Of a stretch of DNA of 64,000 nt, positions 20,796 through 32,523 are shown in pieces. The position numbers and the translations under genes were made by a program. How positions within the stretch are numbered: position 1 is the stretch's first letter; each line of letters starts with the position of its first letter. The notes under the pieces are model-generated. The model was not told the origin of the DNA and did not search any database. It saw only the letters and a program-made list of their open reading frames with translations. Source of the DNA: Chaetoceros tenuissimus (Eukaryota; Bacillariophyta; Thalassiosirophyceae; Chaetocerotales; Chaetocerotaceae); the NCBI GenBank assembly GCA_021927905.1, contig BLLK01000047.1, forward strand, positions 806,001 to 870,000, read 5' to 3'.

Positions 20796-21369
20796 TTTGT
20801 TTGTTTTTTGTGTCCGTCTTTCCAATTGCGTTCGTCTGTTCAATTGCTGCCAATGCAAAATATTGAAACATTTCTACTTTGCAAGTCACTGCAATCGGTA
20901 GAATCGTCACGTTTATCTTTCCACGCTGAGGTTCTTCACCCACAGTTACTATATTTCTTCTCCACGATGGCTTACCTCAATCGTGTTCACACCGAGGAGA
21001 AGCATTTGCATATGAGAAGATGTGATTCGTGTAGAAGATATCCATTTCAATCCACACTCCAAGGAGAAAACCAAGAGACGGCTTTAAGAAAGACCGATAT
21101 TCATAATCTATTGTCAGCGTATGTTTGTTCTCTTTAGAAACAAGATATTCCAAGGCAATTATTTTTACTTTACTGTGATATGAGTAGTACATTTTAGACC
21201 CCTACATGGTGTTTGCTTTATCCTAAATGTCTTCATCATAGAGTAGAGAGGTAAATGAGAAGAAAAGAGGATTTAGTTCGAATTTAAGTTATACTCATAG
21301 TTAGTAGTAGCACTTCGGTCAAAGTCCAGGCAAAAGAAACTAAAAGTTCGACCAAAAACATTCCCTTTC
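20796..21369. other. Intergenic region
   Basis: 574 bp between the ankyrin pseudogene promoter and the EFHC1 3' end. No supported gene. Confidence 0.5.
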
Positions 21370-23591
21370 TCAAAGCAAATCTCCACCGTCGTTCTGTAAC
21401 AGGTTCACTAGCTTTGTGAAGGATACCTTGTTCTTTTTCTTCTTATCAATCTTTCGCCACAATGTCATTACTTCTTGTGTTTTCAACTCTAGACCGACTG
21501 TTTGAAATACTTCCGTCAGAGCCCTCAGGTCAATCTTACTTGGACCTCGATAGTCGGCTGCAAAGTATTTGATAATTTCATCCTTCTTTGCCTCCAATTT
21601 TTCTCTTACAAGAAAGTAGTTGTTGTACGGAAACATCTTACTATCATTTTCCATGATGCGATAAGAGTATTCATCTGCATTCAGTAACTCAAAATGATGG
21701 CACATGATGTCAACAATATTGCCAGTGTACATATCTCCAGCAAGATATTTTGTCCCATCATGTTTCTTCACTTCTTGACGGCTCAAAAATTTTCCTCCCA
21801 TCACTCCACTGTTTCTGATTGGTGGTTCTTGAATTGCAATTGTATCATCCTCCATAAAGTATTGTATCACGAAACGACGATCGGTCTATGGAAATGAGAA
21901 AGAGGTAAGAAGAAAATTGCTTGAAATGCCTAACTACCCTTCAACTGTAGGTCTACTCAAATAATACATACCTTATCACTCAACAGACGAGCATTAAAGC
22001 GCAAAATGATTCCTTGCTTCTCTCGTAGCTTTGTTAAATCTCGTTTGACGGGAGGTGGGTTGATTCCACCTGTACAACTACGTAAGGAATCCTCCTCTGA
22101 TCCGAATCCATTATATGGTGGAATTTGACGAACAAAGTCAATCTTTTCCTCCTGAGGCTCCAGGGGTAAGTTGTCTTTTAGTGCAAGACCATTTGCCTCA
22201 TAGTGTGCTCTAGTAAAGGAATCACACTTTGCAAGAAGCATGGACCGCCCAAACACATCGATAACCTTTCCAATGCACAAATCTTTCCAAGAATAATGTT
22301 CCGAACGCGAACGATCACCGTTCTTGGGTAACTTCATTCTTTTTAAAAGCTTTGGAGATGGATACCTTCCGTCATTCTTCTTATGGATTGGTAAAATTTC
22401 AATTGTATCATCTGCCAAGAAGTAGAAGAGGCGATAGTATTGAATATCTCCATACAGACGCTGCCGATCATCCCATATAGCATGGAAACATAGAGTTTGC
22501 TGACCCCGGTCCAAGAAAGCCCCTCGATCTGTTGTCGAGAGTTGTTTTCCAAGCATTGATTCCATAACTTCTTTCAAATCGTGCATCTTTCTCTTTCTAT
22601 CCACTCCAGCGACTCCTGACTCCCTTCTCATCTTCTCTTTGTACTCTTCTGCAAAAGAATCACGAGGAAATGGAAGAGGCATAACATCAACTTCTTGCCA
22701 ACCATGATATTTTTTCACATATTCTTTGGTGCTTTGATTGCAATCTACAATTCGAAAGACTCTGCTATATATCTCCACATCGTTACCAATTTTCAAATCA
22801 TTAATACCATAATACTGCTGATTGGAGTCTTGAATATCATTCACGCTTCCGATGGGCTTTTCAACGCGTTTCCTACGTAGAAACACTCCTTGAGGTATAC
22901 CACTGTTTTCTTGTTTCGTCTGTATAATTTCAATGGTTCCATCTTCAACATAAAAGTAAATCTCACATTTCATTAACCTCTTGTCTTCGATTGCACTTTG
23001 TAAAACATCTTCCTCATAGTAAGCATTGAAAAGTAAAACTCGACGATCGTGTTCGAGGAAAGAAGGCAAAGGCGATCCTGGACAAAAAGGCAAGGAGATT
23101 TGATTGTTTTCGCGATCCTTTCTTTGCCTCAATAGACTGTATCGTCCACTCACATCATTCGGAGTAGTGACTTCTCTTCCTCTAGAAAAACTTGATGAGG
23201 ATAGTGGGGCAGTCATTGGTCGCTTAGGTTGCAAAAGAGTCGAATGGTCCAGTGTCAAATCATGTCGAGGAATGGGGGAGTTCACAATCATGTAGCCATT
23301 TTTAAAATTAAGCGATTGATTCTAGGGAAAGAACATTGTTAGATCTTCTCTTTAAGTCGGAAACTTTTCTAAAAAGTTCTCTAAACTTACTTTGGGACTC
23401 TGAGGTCGAAGAGATGAAAATTTTGAAAATCCTGGCAAGTTTGGAAAGTCAGCACGAAAGCGTTTCATCTGCTCCAAGCCTTGTCCATTTCGAATCGACA
23501 ATCCAGAGTTTCTTCCCCGAATCGCCAGAGGCGAAGCTGTTTGAGGTCGATTCCTCTGAAGAGAGCTGTACTGCATTAATTGCGAGGACAT
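21370..23591 (-). CDS. EFHC1-type axonemal protein with three DM10 domains
   Basis: Exons run 23591-23391, 23321-21972 and 21885-21370 (introns 69 and 86 bp); the product is about 688 residues. The leader NQSLNFKNGYMIV corresponds to the conserved SQTLSYRNGY segment of EFHC1. Three DM10 domains follow, beginning near LEHDRRVLLFNAYYEED, DRGQQTLCFHAIWDD and KQGIILRFNARLL. Each has the YFYVEDGTIEI-type strand and the GIPQG/GVMGG turn. The C-terminus is a degenerate EF-hand pair. EFHC1/Rib72 proteins are microtubule inner proteins of ciliary doublets. I would expect expression only in flagellate stages, such as sperm of centric diatoms. The start is uncertain: an in-frame non-ATG extension exists upstream, and I took the first ATG that gives the usual N-terminal length. 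Confidence 0.93.
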
Positions 23592-24302
23592 TGCTCGAAA
23601 TATATGCAATACAAATCTCAACAGTTGGTGATGGGATTTTGTTGAGTGTGACCCATTGAAGTCTTTGTGTGCTTGGTTGTGCATCTGGATCTAGAATCTT
23701 TGATCCAATGCCACGAGAGGAATATGAACCAACATTAAAATTTGGATGTATTGGTAGCTTTGACTCTTTACGACCTCCACCTTTTTATCTGCCAAAGTGA
23801 AAAAAAGGAAATTGTATTCTTTTCAACAGCACTATGGCAATGCGACGATTCGTCTAGAGAAGAGGTGCTTGGACGAGACTTTCACAACCATCTACAACAG
23901 ACATGATTGGATGACTACAAAAACGTCTCTTTTGGAAAAGAAGGGAACAGCTGCAGCAATTCTGGTGAGAAGAAAGGAGTACTCTCCATTCAATATCACT
24001 TTTACTAAAGATTGTTACTTAGTTCTAATCTATTTCGCCGTACTCTCGTTCATCCAATCAGCCAGAAGATAACACTTTCTCATGAACTTACGTATGATGC
24101 TTGGCTTGCAATGACACACTCAATTACATTCTACGATTGATAATGTTTAGGTTTAGGTTATCGTTCTATTACAATTGTTGAAATTCATACTACATAGTAA
24201 CATGACATCGATTGAAGGTATTTTGCAAACAAAGATCGCCGAAGACAACTCTGATCATGAATATCGTTGTAATGTTCTGGGTCAAAATAACTTTGTTCTC
24301 CA
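23592..24302. other. Intergenic region
   Basis: 711 bp with short open frames on both strands but no convincing gene, RNA or repeat. Confidence 0.5.
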
Positions 24303-24644
24303 TTATTTTGCTTCTTGTTTACCGTACAATTTGTCATGTAAACGATCAAGCTTTTCATCATAACGCTTCGTATTTAGTAGTCTATCTGCCTCTCGTAGTA
24401 TATGGGCAGGAATACAGCCTTCTTCTGGGAATAGTCTTTTAACCTCATATAGCTGCGAAGGAAGAGCCTGTGCTCTTTGAATTCGAGACTCTAGATCCAT
24501 AGGATATGGAGGTAAAGGTTGCATAGCTTCAGAATGATCTAGGCCTTCACGAATACCTTCAATGTATTGCATAATATCTTCTCTTGCAATACCAGGATTT
24601 TCTACCTTCATTTTTCTTCCATGGTAATCGAGTTTTTCCTTCAT
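24303..24644 (-). CDS. Small hypothetical protein
   Basis: This is an open frame of 113 residues from an ATG at 24644. Its composition looks genuinely coding: charged, helix-forming, low in cysteine. Segments such as KRLFPEEGCIPAHILREADRLLNTKRYDEKLDRLHDKLYG suggest a compact alpha-helical protein. I recognise no family. A TTTACAG-like acceptor lies upstream near 24680, so an unrecognised first exon is possible and this could be the C-terminal exon of a longer gene. Confidence 0.45.
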   Translation of the reverse strand: MKEKLDYHGRKMKVENPGIAREDIMQYIEGIREGLDHSEAMQPLPPYPMDLESRIQRAQALPSQLYEVKRLFPEEGCIPAHILREADRLLNTKRYDEKLDRLHDKLYGKQEAK

Positions 24645-25351
24645 CAAAACATCAAGGCAACATTATTAGATAGGTACTGTAAATGTGTACAATGTGGAAA
24701 ACGAGGAAATGTATGGATCGAGTCTACTTTGCAGATCATAATCGGATGCGACAGCTTAAAGGATATAGCATCAAGCACAATTGTGATCATGGTGTTGGGA
24801 AAGGTATTGTAATCATAAATATGAGGAATCCTTGCTGCCATCTATGGACGAGGCAGATCCAGAGACTTTATTTGAGCTCATGAGTGCCCAACCTCATTGT
24901 GTATCAAGGAGAAATCCTCATGAGGCAAATTTTGTCTCAAACATGTTGTAGATTTAGGATAATTGAAATGAATGCAACCTCTCCCAGAGTTTATCAAATG
25001 TCATTTACAAAAGAGTCTATAGAATCAATCACAATACTACCAATAAATCACATTCTTGGCTGAAAAGTTGAAGCATAGGTCGTTATACGTACAATTCAGA
25101 TTATAGCGTACATTTATATTCGAAAAGTAAAAACTAATTACCAATAAATACATTATTTTGACATGGAAAAGTAATGTTACCGAGTCAACATCCGAAATAT
25201 CCGGATGTAGATTTGAAATATATCAATTACTTTCTTTTGATGATGTGAGAAGTTCAAGTGATCAGCTATGAAATGAATGCGAAGCATAGTTCTAGTAGTT
25301 CAATCATTGATCGTTTCGTGAAGTCATTCCTCGTTTCATTACCTTTTGACT
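24645..25351. other. Intergenic region
   Basis: 707 bp, AT-rich, with no supported gene. It contains the 3' flank of the SGNH esterase. Confidence 0.5.
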
Positions 25352-26264
25352 TCAACATAGCTCACTCCAAAGCTTTTCTTCCAAAGGAACACCTTCTTTC
25401 ATTCCATCTTGCTTTGGTAACAAATGTGGATACTTTTTACCAATGACATCCACTAAACCTTGATACAAGATTGTGTTTCCTTCTTCATTCAAATGTAAAC
25501 CATCAGTCATGTACTTTCCAAATTTTTCCTCTCCTTCATCGCCACCCAACAAGTCAAAAGCATTGACAACTGCACAATCCATTTCTTTGGCAATGTTGAT
25601 GACTCGCTCACCATATTTTTTTGCATTTTCGTTACTACGCGGTGACAGCGGTCTTGGAGCTATGACTGTACAGTAATGGTCCCATGCTTTTGCTGCAACC
25701 GGCGGAGGAGTAATCAAAACAATTGGAAGCTTTTCGTTTGTATTTGTGCGTCCATGGCTGAAAAATGAAGGTTGGTCAGACGAAAATAGAGAAATCTATG
25801 AAAATCATTCTTACCTTTGTATTTCTGAGACGATTTTTCTTACGTTGGAATCATAAGATTCAATATCTAGATATTGCCTAGCTGTTGGTAAACTGCAATC
25901 ATTTGCACCAAAGAAAACAGTACAGAACAAAAATGGAGGCCTTACTGTATCATCTTTGTTGACATGACCGAGTACAGAAGGAAGCACATCGATTGCATGC
26001 TTTGAAAAGTACGAGATGGGAAAGTTAGACTTTAATTCCTACTTCATGACAACAATATTTTTCTATATTTGCATATGTACTTACTTTTGTATTGTATCCT
26101 GAAAAACCTCGATTCAATACATCAGCTCTTCGAGAATAGAGAGAGGACAAAAGACTTGCCCAGCCAAAGCGAACCTCTTCAATTCCAAATCCATATTCTG
26201 TAATAGAGTCTCCAAATAGTAGTATGGAAGGCCTTACCCTGAATGAAAGTGAAAGTCTACCCAT
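25352..26264 (-). CDS. SGNH/GDSL esterase, IAH1-like
   Basis: Exons run 26264-26085, 25999-25815 and 25757-25352 (introns 85 and 57 bp); the product is 256 residues, the usual length of the isoamyl acetate-hydrolysing esterase group. Block I is LLFGDSITEYGFG with the nucleophilic serine. Block II is LNRGFSGYNT with the oxyanion glycine. Block III is FFGANDCSLP with the oxyanion asparagine. Block V is DGLHLNEEGN with the catalytic Asp and His. The enzyme hydrolyses short-chain esters in the cytosol. There is no signal peptide. The ATG used lies just before the first strand, as in homologues. The 57-bp intron is among the shortest in the window. Confidence 0.92.
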
Positions 26265-26816
26265 GTTGTATGTTATGTCGATAGATTGAAATCTTGCCAA
26301 AAAACAAAAATTTTGAAATAGAATGGATAAAAAATAGGGCCGTTTTGATACGTACCTTTGCTCTCCTCTCCTCTTCTTTCTCCTTTTCTACAATGATTGA
26401 AGCGAACGGGAAGCCAAAATCCCTCAACTGCGAAGGATTGAATTGGTAGTATTATGTGTACGTACCAGAAGAGAAGATTCTCCAACAAACTGGAACCATC
26501 TCCCGAGTCCCGAGAACCGACAGTTCCAGCACTTGTAATGCAAGTGAATGTGAATTGTGAATGGTAGTTTGAACAAATAATGAACTTGAAGTGATAAAAA
26601 ATCGCGTTGAAGGGAAGTGATAAAAATCGCATTTCTTTTCATACTCTTTACTTTGCAATCAAAGGAAGCTTCTCGTTTTAGTGATTTAAGTGTGAGAATA
26701 CTACTTCGCATTCGCTACACTCAGATATAACATTATAAAATAATTATTTTGAATCTAATATAAAACTATACACTACGTAAATGTCACCAAGTATGAAATG
26801 ATTTTTGAGATGATAT
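26265..26816. other. Intergenic region
   Basis: 552 bp upstream of the esterase and downstream of the SPX-like gene. Overlapping short antisense frames are not supported as genes. Confidence 0.5.
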
Positions 26817-27720
26817 CTAAGACACAGTTGCAACTGCACTTGATGCATTCTTACTTGACGTTGGTTTTCGAAGAAGGAACCTCGATGCACCCAAAATCCT
26901 CTTGAATGATTTCTCTTTACTTTTCTTGTTCTCTTGTCCTTTTGTTCCTTGAGCAACCTGGTTGTCCTCTAAGACGACAGAACATTGAGTAGTTGTTCGG
27001 TATCTATCAGACATTGCCTTTCTGATGATCTCTGCTCTCGACTCCGATAAGCTAGATATAGAGGTACTTTCTGTACGAGACGTCGCGCGTCTACGTGATC
27101 GGTTCTGTTCTATACACACAACGATCGAACCGCTTTCTTCAATACCCAGACTCTCTTTAATTTCTATATAGTTGAAAAGATATTTGTTAGCGTTTCTGGT
27201 TTGTTTAAGAAAATCCTTCACACGGTGAAAACTTACTCAATTTGTGTAGAATCTTTTTGATAATTCGTAAGCGATGCCCATCTATAAATGGGTGCTCGGC
27301 CTCTAGCTGCTTCAATTCCTCCTTCTCTACATTAGTTCCGTGATGCTTATCGTAAGCTCTAAGAACTCTTACGTATTTGTCTATACTTTCTGCCAAAAAA
27401 CGTTGAAGGTTCAGGGTAGATTGCCGAACGTCAGCTTCTATCAGGACAAGTATCCGAGCTTTATTTTCATCCCGCTTGGATTGCTCCTCAGCTAGAAGAC
27501 ATTCAAGAGCTTTCTCTACCTTCCTTACTCCATGCTTGAAGATGTGCTTCTCTTGTTTTTCGTAGTATTCTGCTAGTCGATCAGATTGGCACTGGAGAAG
27601 GGTGAAGAATGTTTGAGGATTTTTCAAAGAATCTAGGGAGGTTAGGAAGTCCACGTCAAAACCATGGGTTCTGTGAGTGGACTCATCGCAAGGAGATACT
27701 TTAAATGTAAAGTGTGTCAT
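26817..27720 (-). CDS. SPX-like protein
   Basis: Exons run 27720-27237 and 27163-26817 (73-bp intron, lysine codon split); the product is 276 residues. After a short N-terminus there is FFTLLQCQSDRLAEYYEKQEKHI. Further on comes LQRFLAESIDKYVRVLRAYDKHHG. These match the two long helices of SPX domains (the FF..L..E..K...FY..KE pattern, and the ..N..AFRKILKKYDK pattern). SPX domains sense inositol pyrophosphates and report cell phosphate status. The C-terminal third is Ser/Arg/Lys-rich and looks disordered. The call rests on pattern and on context: the next gene, divergently arranged, is a phosphate cotransporter. It could instead be an unrelated helical protein. Confidence 0.55.
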
Positions 27721-28858
27721 TATCACTTCTTTTCCTTGTGTTTATATTTGAAGTTAATGGTTTAAAGATGTGATGTATAATGTGTCTAATCTATGAGATA
27801 GTTTGCGCTTTGTAAATAATCTACCCGTCAAATCTTGTGGTGAGAAGTGCATCTACCTCTACCATCAAGTCGATGAACGATTGTGCAAAAGCGTACGGAG
27901 AGAAGGCCAGCCATCGAGGAGTGACGATGGTTCAACACGTTGGTAGTATCTCCGGGTCTTATTCGGTAGAGATACCACAGAACTACGTACGAATGTAAAG
28001 TTCAAAGATAGTTGAGGATGAACTTGACAACAGTTGAAGGTGAGAACCCAAAGAGTTGTCAGAATCATTGTTCTCTTACTAGAGTGTTAACGGTCTGTCC
28101 GTATGCACGACACAGTAGTATGCTCCTCTCCGCAATTGGCACATTTACTATTACTCAAGTAAGTAATACTACTCTTCTCTAGACCAATAGGTCTATGATT
28201 GCTTAGACTGCTATTCAATTCATTGATTACAGTTCTATTCTAAACGCTTCCTTCTGTATCTGGCTTACAAGCCTTCTCCTTTTTCTTGGTGAGGTGCGAT
28301 GAGAAGCAAAAAGTGTGTCAGGTCCCCCCCGATGCCTTCCTCGTGGAATCAACTTAGGAAAAAAAATACGGGGGAAGGCTAAAGATTCTCTTGCTAGAGG
28401 ATAGGAAGTGGCTTCCCGCGCTTTTTTATAACAGAGAAGGCGTACGTTTCTCCGTTTCACCGAGAAGAGTGGTATCCTTGTATTGAAGGGAATTGAATAT
28501 AGGCTCATTTTTCTATTATGAACGAACCTATCACATGTACTACTTAGTCTTCACCATGAAGTCTTCTTTCATTCATTATTATTCAACACCACCATTCACC
28601 ACCATTCACATGTTTGAGATTCACTGAGATTCAAGGATTACGAACCATCTGGTCTGACTGGTCAACTCAAGATTCTACCATGCAGTCTTGTTCACCTATT
28701 CTAGCATCTGTTCAATATAAAATTGAGCGTGCTTTGAACAGCTAGTCTGCATAAGGAATGTAAAAAGATTCGACCATAAAGGCAGCAAGCCTCACATTTG
28801 ATCTCGTCCACCTTCATTTTTTTCACTCTTCCAAAACTTTGAGTTCATAAAAAAAATC
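27721..28858. other. Shared divergent promoter region, SPX-like / phosphate cotransporter
   Basis: This 1138-bp region separates two divergent genes. I looked for the plant/green-algal phosphate-starvation box GNATATNC and did not find it. There is a short run of caccaccatt repeats near 28589-28612. Open frames within it (for example 28227-28508 minus) have no recognisable content. Confidence 0.5.
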
Positions 28859-30646
28859 ATGACTGATAAGAAGGAACAATTCGACGAGGAAGCTGTACCT
28901 TCTCGTAAGGATCGTGCAACTGGATCTACTCACTTTGGTGATGTTGATTTCTCTGAGGAGCACACTGAGGACATTGGAGATGCTACTTGGGGAGAGGTTT
29001 GCCGTACCTGTTGTGTGCACACTCCACAAGAGTGGGGATTCATCTTTATCGGACTTGTGATGGTGTGCTTCTTCCTCTACTTCTTCCTGTTGGGACTCGA
29101 GTTGCTTGGAACTGCTGCAAAGGTTCTTGGAGGATGTACCGCTGGATCTCTTTTCGGAGATGATACCAACCCAGTCGCTGGACTTATGGTTGGAATCCTC
29201 TGTACCGTTTTGATTCAGTCTTCTTCTTCTACCACCTCCATCATCGTTTCTTTGGTAGGGGCAGGAAGTGTAACTGTAAAGTCTGGTATTTACATGGTTA
29301 TGGGAGCTAATATCGGAACCTCTGTAACCAATACTATTGTAGCAATGGGACACTTGGGTAATGGTGATGAGCTTGAGCGTGCATTCGCTGGAGCAACTGT
29401 TCACGATATGTTCAACTTTCTCTCTGTGGGAATCTTGTTTCCAGTTGAGGTAATTACTACTTACTTGTACTCCCTCACCAAGGCAATGGTTCCTGAGGAT
29501 CGTGACGGACAAGGAGAAAAGTGGGAAGGTCCTATCAAGAAGATCGTATCTCCGCTTGGTTCTCTTATCATCAAGGCAAACAAGGACGTTACCAAGACCC
29601 TTGCAACTGGAAAGGGAGACTGCTCTGAAGGAGGAATCTTTTATCCAGTGTACTGTGTCGGAGGTGAAGTAGGCTACAAGACCTGTGTTCCACCAAAGGG
29701 AGGATGTTTCGAAGAGGATGGAGTAACACCTGTTGCAGCTGGACAGGGAAGTTGTCCACGTGTTGGTCTTATCACCTGTGACAAGGCAGCTGGATGTCCT
29801 GCTTTTTTCCAAGATGGAGCTACTCGTCGCGATGACGAAATTTCTGGAGCTGTTGTTTTCTTCCTCGGTCTTGTCATCCTTATCGTATGTTTGATTGGAC
29901 TTGTTACCATTCTTCAGAAGATGCTAATGGGAGTTTCTACTCGTATCATTTACAAGGCAACCAATGTAAATGGATACCTTGCAATGCTTATTGGTACTGC
30001 TATCACTGTCCTAGTTCAGTCTTCTTCCATCACTACTTCTGCTCTTACTCCATTTGTTGGAATGGGTGCTCTTCGTCTAGAGCAAATGTTCCCATTGACT
30101 CTTGGAGCAAATATTGGAACTACCTTCACTGGTCTATTGGCATCCTTGGTTAGTGATGGTGTTGATTCTTTACAGGTAGCGCTTTGTCACTTGTTCTTCA
30201 ACATCACTGGTATTCTCATCTGGTATCCAGTTCCTTACATGCGTCGTATTCCATTGAACTTGGCACGTTCCCTAGGAAAGGCAACAAGAATTTGGAAGGG
30301 ATTTCCATTCCTCTATCTCTTCACTGTATTTGCAGCAATTCCTCTTCTTCTTTTCGGACTTTCTTCCTTGTTCGAACAAGGGTCAAAGGGATACACTGTA
30401 CTTGGTGCTGTTTTGTCTGCACTTTTGATTTTGATTGTTCTTTGGTTCGCATACAAGTGGTTCAAGGGAGGACTCAAAGAATCTATGACCACCTCTTTCG
30501 AGAAGAGACAGCGCCGTGCTCACGCATCTGAAGCTCTTCCTGATGACATGGATTATATCAAGGCTGAACTTGCACGTCTTCGTGACCACACTGGACTTCC
30601 TGAGGCTGATCCAGAGGTTGATGCAGACAAGAGCTCCGATGCTTAG
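28859..30646 (+). CDS. Na+/phosphate cotransporter, SLC34 (NaPi-II) type
   Basis: This is an intronless gene of 595 residues. After a charged cytoplasmic N-terminus (1-58) come two inverted Na/Pi-cotransporter units. Each has the QSSS motif: QSSSSTTSIIV near 120-130 and QSSSITTSALT in the second half. Both also have the GANIGT signature (MGANIGTSVTNT and LGANIGTTFTGL). Between the units is a Cys-rich extracellular loop (CVPPKGGCFEEDG...CDKAAGCPAFF), as in NaPi-II proteins. It imports phosphate with sodium across the plasma membrane. Codon use is strongly biased, as in atpC, suggesting high expression. That bias produces a 329-codon antisense frame. It lies divergent from the SPX-like gene, so both may belong to phosphate homeostasis. 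Confidence 0.95.
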   Translation: MTDKKEQFDEEAVPSRKDRATGSTHFGDVDFSEEHTEDIGDATWGEVCRTCCVHTPQEWGFIFIGLVMVCFFLYFFLLGLELLGTAAKVLGGCTAGSLFGDDTNPVAGLMVGILCTVLIQSSSSTTSIIVSLVGAGSVTVKSGIYMVMGANIGTSVTNTIVAMGHLGNGDELERAFAGATVHDMFNFLSVGILFPVEVITTYLYSLTKAMVPEDRDGQGEKWEGPIKKIVSPLGSLIIKANKDVTKTLATGKGDCSEGGIFYPVYCVGGEVGYKTCVPPKGGCFEEDGVTPVAAGQGSCPRVGLITCDKAAGCPAFFQDGATRRDDEISGAVVFFLGLVILIVCLIGLVTILQKMLMGVSTRIIYKATNVNGYLAMLIGTAITVLVQSSSITTSALTPFVGMGALRLEQMFPLTLGANIGTTFTGLLASLVSDGVDSLQVALCHLFFNITGILIWYPVPYMRRIPLNLARSLGKATRIWKGFPFLYLFTVFAAIPLLLFGLSSLFEQGSKGYTVLGAVLSALLILIVLWFAYKWFKGGLKESMTTSFEKRQRRAHASEALPDDMDYIKAELARLRDHTGLPEADPEVDADKSSDA

Positions 30647-30892
30647 AGAATATTCGTTATTAAGGGTGAGGAAAGTATGTTGTTTTGGTTTCTTGTTATA
30701 AAGTAAAAAAAAATAGTCGTTTTGACAAGCGGCAATATACTTGTAGATTTGTGTTTTCTCAAGAATTAGATTCCACAGTTTTATGTTTCATTTTTTTCAT
30801 GAAATGAAGGTGGAACGTGAAGATGTCGATGGTCCAAGTCTAAAGCTTTTAAAAAAAGGCAAGGAAACTATACAATTTTAATTTATTCAAAT

Positions 30893-32088
30893 CTAAACCC
30901 AGTCTCTAGGATTTTTGCATACATCAATGAACTCAGCCTCTGGAGAACCTGGTTCTGGTACATGATCATACTCCCATCTAGCAGTCTCTGGGAGACTCAT
31001 AAGGATACTCTCAATTCTACCACCTGTCTTCAGGCCAAAGATGGTTCCACGGTCATAAACCAAGTTAAATTCGACATAACGCCCTCTTCTCATGAGTTGC
31101 CACTCCTTCTGCTTTTGAGTAAATTCATCATCCTTGTGCTTTTCAATGATTGGACCATATGCCTTCACAACAGAGTTCAAACACTCTTCGCTAAATGCAA
31201 AGATATCTTCTGGATCTTTCTCGTTCTGATCATCAAAGAAAATTCCTCCAAAACCTCTTGTTTCATTACGATGTTGGATTACAAAGTATCTATCTGCCCA
31301 AGCCTTAAACTCTTTGTAGTAGTTTGGATCATGCTTATCACAAATCTCCTTGTAAGTTCCATGGAAATGCTTCATATCATCTTCATTAACGTAGGATGGT
31401 GTGATATCAGTACCTCCTCCAAACCACCATGCTCCTCCATCAGTCTCAAAGTAACGATAGTTGAAGTGCATGGTTGGACAGAAAGGATTTCTAGGATGCA
31501 TAACGCTACTCAATCCACATGCAAAGAACGGTACCTTCTCATCAGGTGCCATATCCTTTACAATTTCATCACCCTTTTCGGTAGCAGCTCTGAGTGCTTC
31601 ACGTGACATTGTCCCATACACTACACTAAGATTAACTCCAGCCTTTTCAAATACTTTTCCTTCGGAAAGAACACGTGATTTTCCTCCACCTCCAGTGGGG
31701 CGTTGCCAAGAATCTTCTTGGAAAGTAGCTTCTCCATCAATTTCTTCAATAGCTTTTGTAATGGAGATTTGTGCTTCCCTAAGAGTCTTTTCAAATTTTG
31801 CTCTCATTGGAAAGTTTCCTTCTAAATCTCCTTCATTTAAGAAGGACTCAAGATCTACGTCAGTATCTGCCTTTTCAATGGTGGAAGCGAGAGCACTGTA
31901 ATGTGTTCAACGTGTGAGTTACAATGTGCTACGTGGAACTTGTACCTAGATTTTCAATATTCGTCTTACCTATTGCTGCTTTGCATCCCTCCTCTGTGGA
32001 TACTGGTTGCTGCTCCATTACTAAATGGCAAAGTGAAGGCATTCGATGCCGATAAAAGCGCAAGGAAAGTCACTGAGAATAGTTTCAT
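30893..32088 (-). CDS. hemF: Coproporphyrinogen III oxidase (oxygen-dependent), plastid precursor
   Basis: Exons run 32088-31970 and 31895-30893 with a 74-bp intron; the product is 373 residues. The first exon encodes a signal peptide and the plastid motif SASNAFTLP. The mature enzyme has all family landmarks. These include [17 protein letters not shown], the [14 protein letters not shown] and [13 protein letters not shown] active-site segments, FGGIFFDD, and [34 protein letters not shown]. It decarboxylates two propionates of coproporphyrinogen III to give protoporphyrinogen IX in the chlorophyll/haem pathway. A TGACGT motif (32264-32269) lies about 175 bp upstream, as in the FNR promoters. 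Confidence 0.97.
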
Positions 32089-32263
32089 GTTTGTGAATAT
32101 TTATATAAGTTCAGGCTTGAATGAGATTGGCAAAAATTTGATGGGTAATAGGCGAAGCAAAAGATACGCTAGTGTTCTAGTTCAACAATCTTTTCACAGG
32201 GTTCGGATTCAATTTATGATTAGTGGTTGTGATGCACAGTTCCAGAACAATATGAGATCATTA

Positions 32264-32269
32264 TGACGT
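32264..32269. promoter_or_regulatory. TGACGT motif upstream of coproporphyrinogen oxidase
   Basis: A single TGACGT core lies about 175 bp upstream of the HemF start codon, similar in distance to those of the FNR genes. A six-base word can occur by chance, so this is weak by itself. Confidence 0.3.
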
Positions 32270-32523
32270 TACATCGCGATAATAAGCGGCTGAAAATCTT
32301 CTTCACTTTTTCGCAAGAGATTGTTCTATGAAACTTCAACATGGCTAAAAATAATGAATGAATGTATCATTCGTGTCTAAAACGAAAAAGAATGAAAAGG
32401 AAAGGGGACAACAAAAAAGAGGTTTTCGATCGATTTCCAAAGTTCCTTTCTTTCATTTTTGCTCTATACCTCATACTTTTGAATTACATTCAATTTATTA
32501 TTCTTTTGCATTAGTCAATAACC
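32270..32523. other. Divergent intergenic region
   Basis: Together with the preceding 180 bp this separates the HemF and TPR-Aha1 genes. No other gene is visible. Confidence 0.4.

Noticed and set aside
27721-28858. Phosphate-starvation box (GNATATNC) between the SPX-like and transporter genes
   Set aside because: The nearest words fail at one or more fixed positions.
28823-29812. 329-codon minus-strand open frame
   Set aside because: Antisense shadow of the Na+/phosphate cotransporter, again due to biased codons. It is Ser-rich with no recognisable family.
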